Of a DNA stretch of 7,617 bases, positions 5,209 to 7,617 are shown piece after piece. The first letter of the stretch is position 1; the number at the start of each line of letters is the position of its first letter. The DNA comes from Cellvibrionaceae bacterium (GTDB lineage Bacteria; Pseudomonadota; Gammaproteobacteria; Pseudomonadales; Cellvibrionaceae). The stretch spans positions 1-7,617 of the forward strand of contig JAOXRV010000086.1 of the NCBI GenBank assembly GCA_025800435.1, given 5' to 3'. The notes below the pieces were generated by a model, which made no database searches, was not told the origin of the DNA, and worked only from the letters and a program-made list of their open reading frames with translations. Both the position numbers and the translations under genes were made by a program.

Positions 5209-6666
5209 TTATTTCTGCACCCGATAGTCCAACGGCGGCTTGCGATCCCCCAATAGCGCCTGGTATTTAAAATCTTTACCTCGGCGCTCGTTAAACTCTT
5301 CTTTAGCGGCTTGAATTAACTCGGGCTGGCGGTATAGCTCTATCGCCGTGGTTGCCATCGACTTAGCGGCCAGCAACATACCCTTGTGGCCAATACTGGT
5401 GCCACCGGCGGCCACTGCCTGCCAGCTGTGGGCCGAAGTACCGGGCACCCAAGTGGCGGTGCGCAGGCCCACGGTGGGCACTACCCAGCTGACATCGCCC
5501 ACATCGGTCGAACCGCCAGAGCTGGAAATCTCTTCGCTAAACGGCGCAATCTTAGCCTCATTGCCCCAGACCTTATCGGCCCGCTGGCCGAGTGTGGCGC
5601 GAATTTTTTCGGCAAAGGCGCGCTCTTTATCGTCGTATTGGTAACCGCCAAACTGGCTTAAGCTCTGGTGCATAACACGGGCTAAAGCGGTATTGGGTAA
5701 TACACTGTGGTTGCCGTGAATTACCTCCCAATCTACCTCGGTGCCGGTGCCTAAAGCAGCGGCCTTAGCGATTTTTTCCACCCGCTGCCAAATCGGCACT
5801 AAACTCTCGGCACTGGGGCTGCGCACATAGTAAAACACCTCGGCAAACTCGGGCACCACATTGGGGGCGGCGCCACCGTTGGTAATCACATAGTGAATAC
5901 GCGCCTTGCTGGGAATATGCTCGCGCATCATATTCACCATCATATTCATGGCCTCTACTCCATCCAGAGCCGAGCGCCCGTACTCGGGCGCGGCAGCGGC
6001 GTGGGAGGCGATACCGCGAAAGCGAAACTTGGCAGATTTATTGGCCAAAGAGGTGCCCACCGGGGCCTTATTGAGCGACGCGGGATGCCAGTGCAGCATA
6101 ATATCCACATCGTCAAACTGGCCATCGCGCACCAGGTACACCTTACCCGAGCCGCCTTCTTCGGCCGGCGTGCCGTACAGGCGAATACGACCGGGCAAGC
6201 CACTTTGGGCCAACCATTGTTTAACCGCGATAGCGGCGCTGACCGAGCCCGCGCCAAATAAATGGTGGCCACAGGCCTGGCCTGAAGTCATACCGGCTTG
6301 GGCCCGCTTTTCAGGCACCGCAGCCTGGGAAAAACCCGGCAGGGCATCCATCTCGGCCATAATGCCGATTACTGGGCCCTTATCGCCGTAACTGGCCACA
6401 AAGGCGGTATCAATACCGGCCAGGCCAGCTTTTACGCTAAAGCCCGCCGCTTTTAACTGGCTTTGCATGGCGGCACTGCTTTTGTACTCCTGATAACCCA
6501 TCTCTGCCCAATTCCAGAGGGAATCGGCCAGCGCCACAGCTTCAGCGCGCTGGGCATCAATGGATTTACCCACAAATTTGGCACTTTCACTGGCCAGGGC
6601 TGCCGGTGCAGCCAGCAGCGATAGCCACAGCAGGGCCTGCTTGGGTTTACGGGTTAACGACAACAT
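5209..6666 (-). CDS. Exported M20D-family amidohydrolase, AbgB-like
   Basis: A 485-residue zinc-dependent amidase/peptidase, probably acting outside the cytoplasm. Seen: signal peptide 1-25 (LTRKPKQ n-region, ALLWLSLLAAPAA core, cleavage after ALA). Metal-site motifs follow in order: AEMDALPG (104-111), QACGHHLFGAG (130-140) with C132 and H134/H135, TPAEEGGSGK (166-175) with E169/E170, HWHP (192-195), a dimerisation-domain segment with SHAAAAPEYGRSALD (221-235) and NGGAAPNVVPE (263-273), then SSGGSTDVGDVSWVVPT (382-398) and GTSAHSW (409-415) with H413. Family knowledge: STDVGDVSWVVPT and TPAEEGGSGK resemble AbgB, a p-aminobenzoyl-glutamate hydrolase subunit; no AbgA partner or AbgT transporter is here, so the true substrate (another N-acyl amino acid or dipeptide) is open. 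Start: ATG at 6666 has AAGGAAG 5 nt upstream and puts the signal peptide at the N-terminus; the in-frame ATG at 6711 would bury it and falls in a candidate -10 box. Confidence 0.92.
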   Translation of the reverse strand: MLSLTRKPKQALLWLSLLAAPAALASESAKFVGKSIDAQRAEAVALADSLWNWAEMGYQEYKSSAAMQSQLKAAGFSVKAGLAGIDTAFVASYGDKGPVIGIMAEMDALPGFSQAAVPEKRAQAGMTSGQACGHHLFGAGSVSAAIAVKQWLAQSGLPGRIRLYGTPAEEGGSGKVYLVRDGQFDDVDIMLHWHPASLNKAPVGTSLANKSAKFRFRGIASHAAAAPEYGRSALDGVEAMNMMVNMMREHIPSKARIHYVITNGGAAPNVVPEFAEVFYYVRSPSAESLVPIWQRVEKIAKAAALGTGTEVDWEVIHGNHSVLPNTALARVMHQSLSQFGGYQYDDKERAFAEKIRATLGQRADKVWGNEAKIAPFSEEISSSGGSTDVGDVSWVVPTVGLRTATWVPGTSAHSWQAVAAGGTSIGHKGMLLAAKSMATTAIELYRQPELIQAAKEEFNERRGKDFKYQALLGDRKPPLDYRVQK

Positions 6667-6706
6667 AAGCTTCCTTAATTTTTTACTAGTGATTGAATAC
6701 CCACAT

Positions 6707-6734
6707 AGCATACCCCAATCACCACACTTGTCTA
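6707..6734 (-). promoter_or_regulatory. Candidate sigma-70 promoter for the amidohydrolase
   Basis: On the minus strand TAGACA (6734-6729, 5 of 6 bases of the -35 consensus) and TATGCT (6712-6707, 4 of 6) are 16 bp apart. The start point would be near 6700, giving a leader of about 34 nt that includes the AAGGAAG ribosome site. The -35 box is one arm of the palindrome at 6729-6743. Confidence 0.42.
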
Positions 6735-6743
6735 TTTTAGACA
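6729..6743. promoter_or_regulatory. Palindrome TGTCTA-TTT-TAGACA, candidate operator
   Basis: Perfect six-base arms around three bases. One arm coincides with the candidate -35 box of the amidohydrolase promoter, so a bound dimer would block that promoter; it lies about 24 bp upstream of the opposite promoter's -35 box. The half-site with flank AAATAGACAAG also occurs upstream of the DMT permease (2555-2565). No regulator gene is visible. Confidence 0.4.
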
Positions 6744-6766
6744 GATGGCTTGGTTCTTTTTACCAT

Positions 6767-6794
6767 TTGCCACAGCGTCAGCACAGCCTATGAT
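6767..6794 (+). promoter_or_regulatory. Candidate sigma-70 promoter for the MBL-fold gene
   Basis: TTGCCA (6767-6772) and TATGAT (6789-6794) each match 5 of 6 consensus bases with a 16-bp spacer, the best promoter match in the window. The expected start point near 6801 gives a leader of about 50 nt ending in a GAGGAG ribosome site. Confidence 0.55.
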
Positions 6795-6851
6795 AGAACC
6801 ACGATAAAAAGCCTGACCAGAGCCGCAAAGGCCAGCCGAGGAGTGATACCG

Positions 6852-7617
6852 ATGAGTCATCAAATCTGCTACGAGGATCTAACTGCCCCCGCCCCTGGCA
6901 AATTAACTGAGGTGGCCCCCGGCGTTCACTGGATCCGCATGCCAGTGCCCTTTCCGCCGTCCCATATCAATGTGTTTTTACTGGAAGATACAAATGGCTG
7001 GTATATCGTTGACACCGGCATCGGCAGCGACGAAACCAAAGCTCTGTGGCAGCAAATTACCGCCAATATGTTTACCGAGAAAACGCTGCTGGGGGTTATC
7101 GCCACCCACTTACACCCAGACCACCTGGGCCTGGCCGGCTGGCTGTGTGATGAATGGCGAGCCAACTTTTACATCAGCCAGCGCGAGTACTTAACCGCCC
7201 GCACCCTGTTTAAAGGCAACCACCGGGAAGACGACTGGGAGCTGATGCAGTTCTATCACCGCTGTGGCCTAAGCCAGCAACAGTGCCGCGACTTTATCAG
7301 CAGCACCGGCGGCCTCGCGCGCATCTCCGCGCCACTGCCCGTGTGTTACGAGCGCTTAGAAGAAGGCCAAGAACTGTGGATTAATGACCGCGCCTGGCGG
7401 GTAATTATCGGCTTTGGCCACTCACCCGAGCACGCCTGCCTATACTGCAAAGAACTGAATATTTTAATCTCCGGCGACCAGATACTGCCGAGGATCTCCC
7501 CCAATATCAGTGTGCAATCCCTAGAGCCCAACCACTCGCCCCTGAGCGAGTATTTGGCGTCGATGAAAAAATTCTACCAACTGCCCAAAGACTGTTTGGT
7601 GCTGCCCGCCCACGGCG
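6852..7617 (+). CDS. Metallo-beta-lactamase-fold hydrolase, N-terminal 255 residues (partial)
   Basis: The frame is open from ATG 6852 to the right edge, so the C-terminus is missing. Seen: core beta strands with NVFLLED and WYIVDTGIG (40-58), then the zinc motif THLHPDH with H86, H88, D90 and H91, then H190 in GFGHSPEHACLYC (188-199), D209 in LISGDQILPRISPN (205-218), and H254 in LPAHG at the very end. All seven ligands expected of a dinuclear site are present, so the enzyme should be active. Family knowledge: the order and the GHSPEH and SGDQILPRISPN stretches fit glyoxalase II/LACTB2-like MBL hydrolases, which act on thioesters, nucleic acids or other esters; many have an extra C-terminal helical domain, so perhaps 80-100 residues are missing. 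No beta-lactam resistance role is implied. Start: GAGGAG (6838-6843) is 8 nt upstream. Divergent from the amidohydrolase across a shared 185-bp region. Confidence 0.9.
   Translation, partial: MSHQICYEDLTAPAPGKLTEVAPGVHWIRMPVPFPPSHINVFLLEDTNGWYIVDTGIGSDETKALWQQITANMFTEKTLLGVIATHLHPDHLGLAGWLCDEWRANFYISQREYLTARTLFKGNHREDDWELMQFYHRCGLSQQQCRDFISSTGGLARISAPLPVCYERLEEGQELWINDRAWRVIIGFGHSPEHACLYCKELNILISGDQILPRISPNISVQSLEPNHSPLSEYLASMKKFYQLPKDCLVLPAHG

Larger units (their letters stand above)
6667..6851. other. Divergent promoter region between the amidohydrolase and the MBL-fold gene
   Basis: 185 bp with no gene. It carries a candidate promoter in each direction (annotated separately) about 55 bp apart and a 15-bp palindrome at 6729-6743 near the amidohydrolase side. 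The compact arrangement would allow one bound regulator to affect both genes. Confidence 0.6.

Noticed and set aside
5906..6391. Plus-strand open frame of 161 codons (and another overlapping at 5893-6261)
   Set aside because: Both are antisense to conserved parts of the amidohydrolase and show no recognisable motif.
6667..6711. Longer amidohydrolase start at 6711 (15 extra residues)
   Set aside because: It would place residues before the signal peptide, lacks a good ribosome site, and the ATG overlaps a candidate -10 box; ATG 6666 has a strong AAGGAAG.
1..7617. Novel defence, mobile-element, biosynthetic or RNA-based system
   Set aside because: All long frames fall into well-known families; no transposase, nuclease cassette, reverse transcriptase, CRISPR spacing pattern or tRNA-like fold was seen.

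Overview
The window looks like an ordinary chromosomal segment of a Gram-negative, motile gammaproteobacterium, probably marine or aquatic (Cellvibrionales/Alteromonadales-like). Base composition is about 50% GC throughout. It encodes an outer-membrane porin, an inner-membrane chemoreceptor and a Sec-exported peptidase-like hydrolase. The taxonomic guess is inference from gene types and codon use, not from a marker gene. I see no rRNA, tRNA, CRISPR array, transposase, phage gene or plasmid gene.

Layout, left to right. (1) Positions 1-2173, minus strand: a methyl-accepting chemotaxis protein (MCP) is followed after 28 bp by the 5' part of a phosphate-selective-porin-like outer-membrane protein that runs off the left edge. 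The two are probably co-transcribed. (2) Positions 2174-2588: a 415-bp divergent intergenic region with several short inverted repeats and a 19-bp tandem duplication just upstream of the next gene. (3) Positions 2589-4943, plus strand: two multi-pass transporters in tandem, a DMT/EamA-family permease with a GTG start and a MATE-family efflux protein, 84 bp apart. (4) Positions 4944-5208: a gap between convergent genes containing a perfect 25-bp inverted repeat around a 63-nt loop, the most conspicuous non-coding structure here. (5) Positions 5209-6666, minus strand: a complete M20D-type amidohydrolase similar to AbgB, with a signal peptide. (6) Positions 6667-6851: a compact divergent promoter region with a 15-bp palindrome. 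(7) From 6852 to the right edge, plus strand: a metallo-beta-lactamase-fold hydrolase with all visible zinc ligands, cut off by the window end.

Together the genes suggest sensing and traffic of small molecules: chemoreceptor plus porin, two exporters or permeases, and two hydrolases, one of them outside the cytoplasm. No single pathway can be assigned from the sequence, and I found no convincing new defence, mobile or biosynthetic system. The items most worth checking are the inverted-repeat element at 5053-5165, the tandem repeat at 2519-2556, the MCP-porin pairing, and the palindrome overlapping a candidate -35 box upstream of the amidohydrolase.
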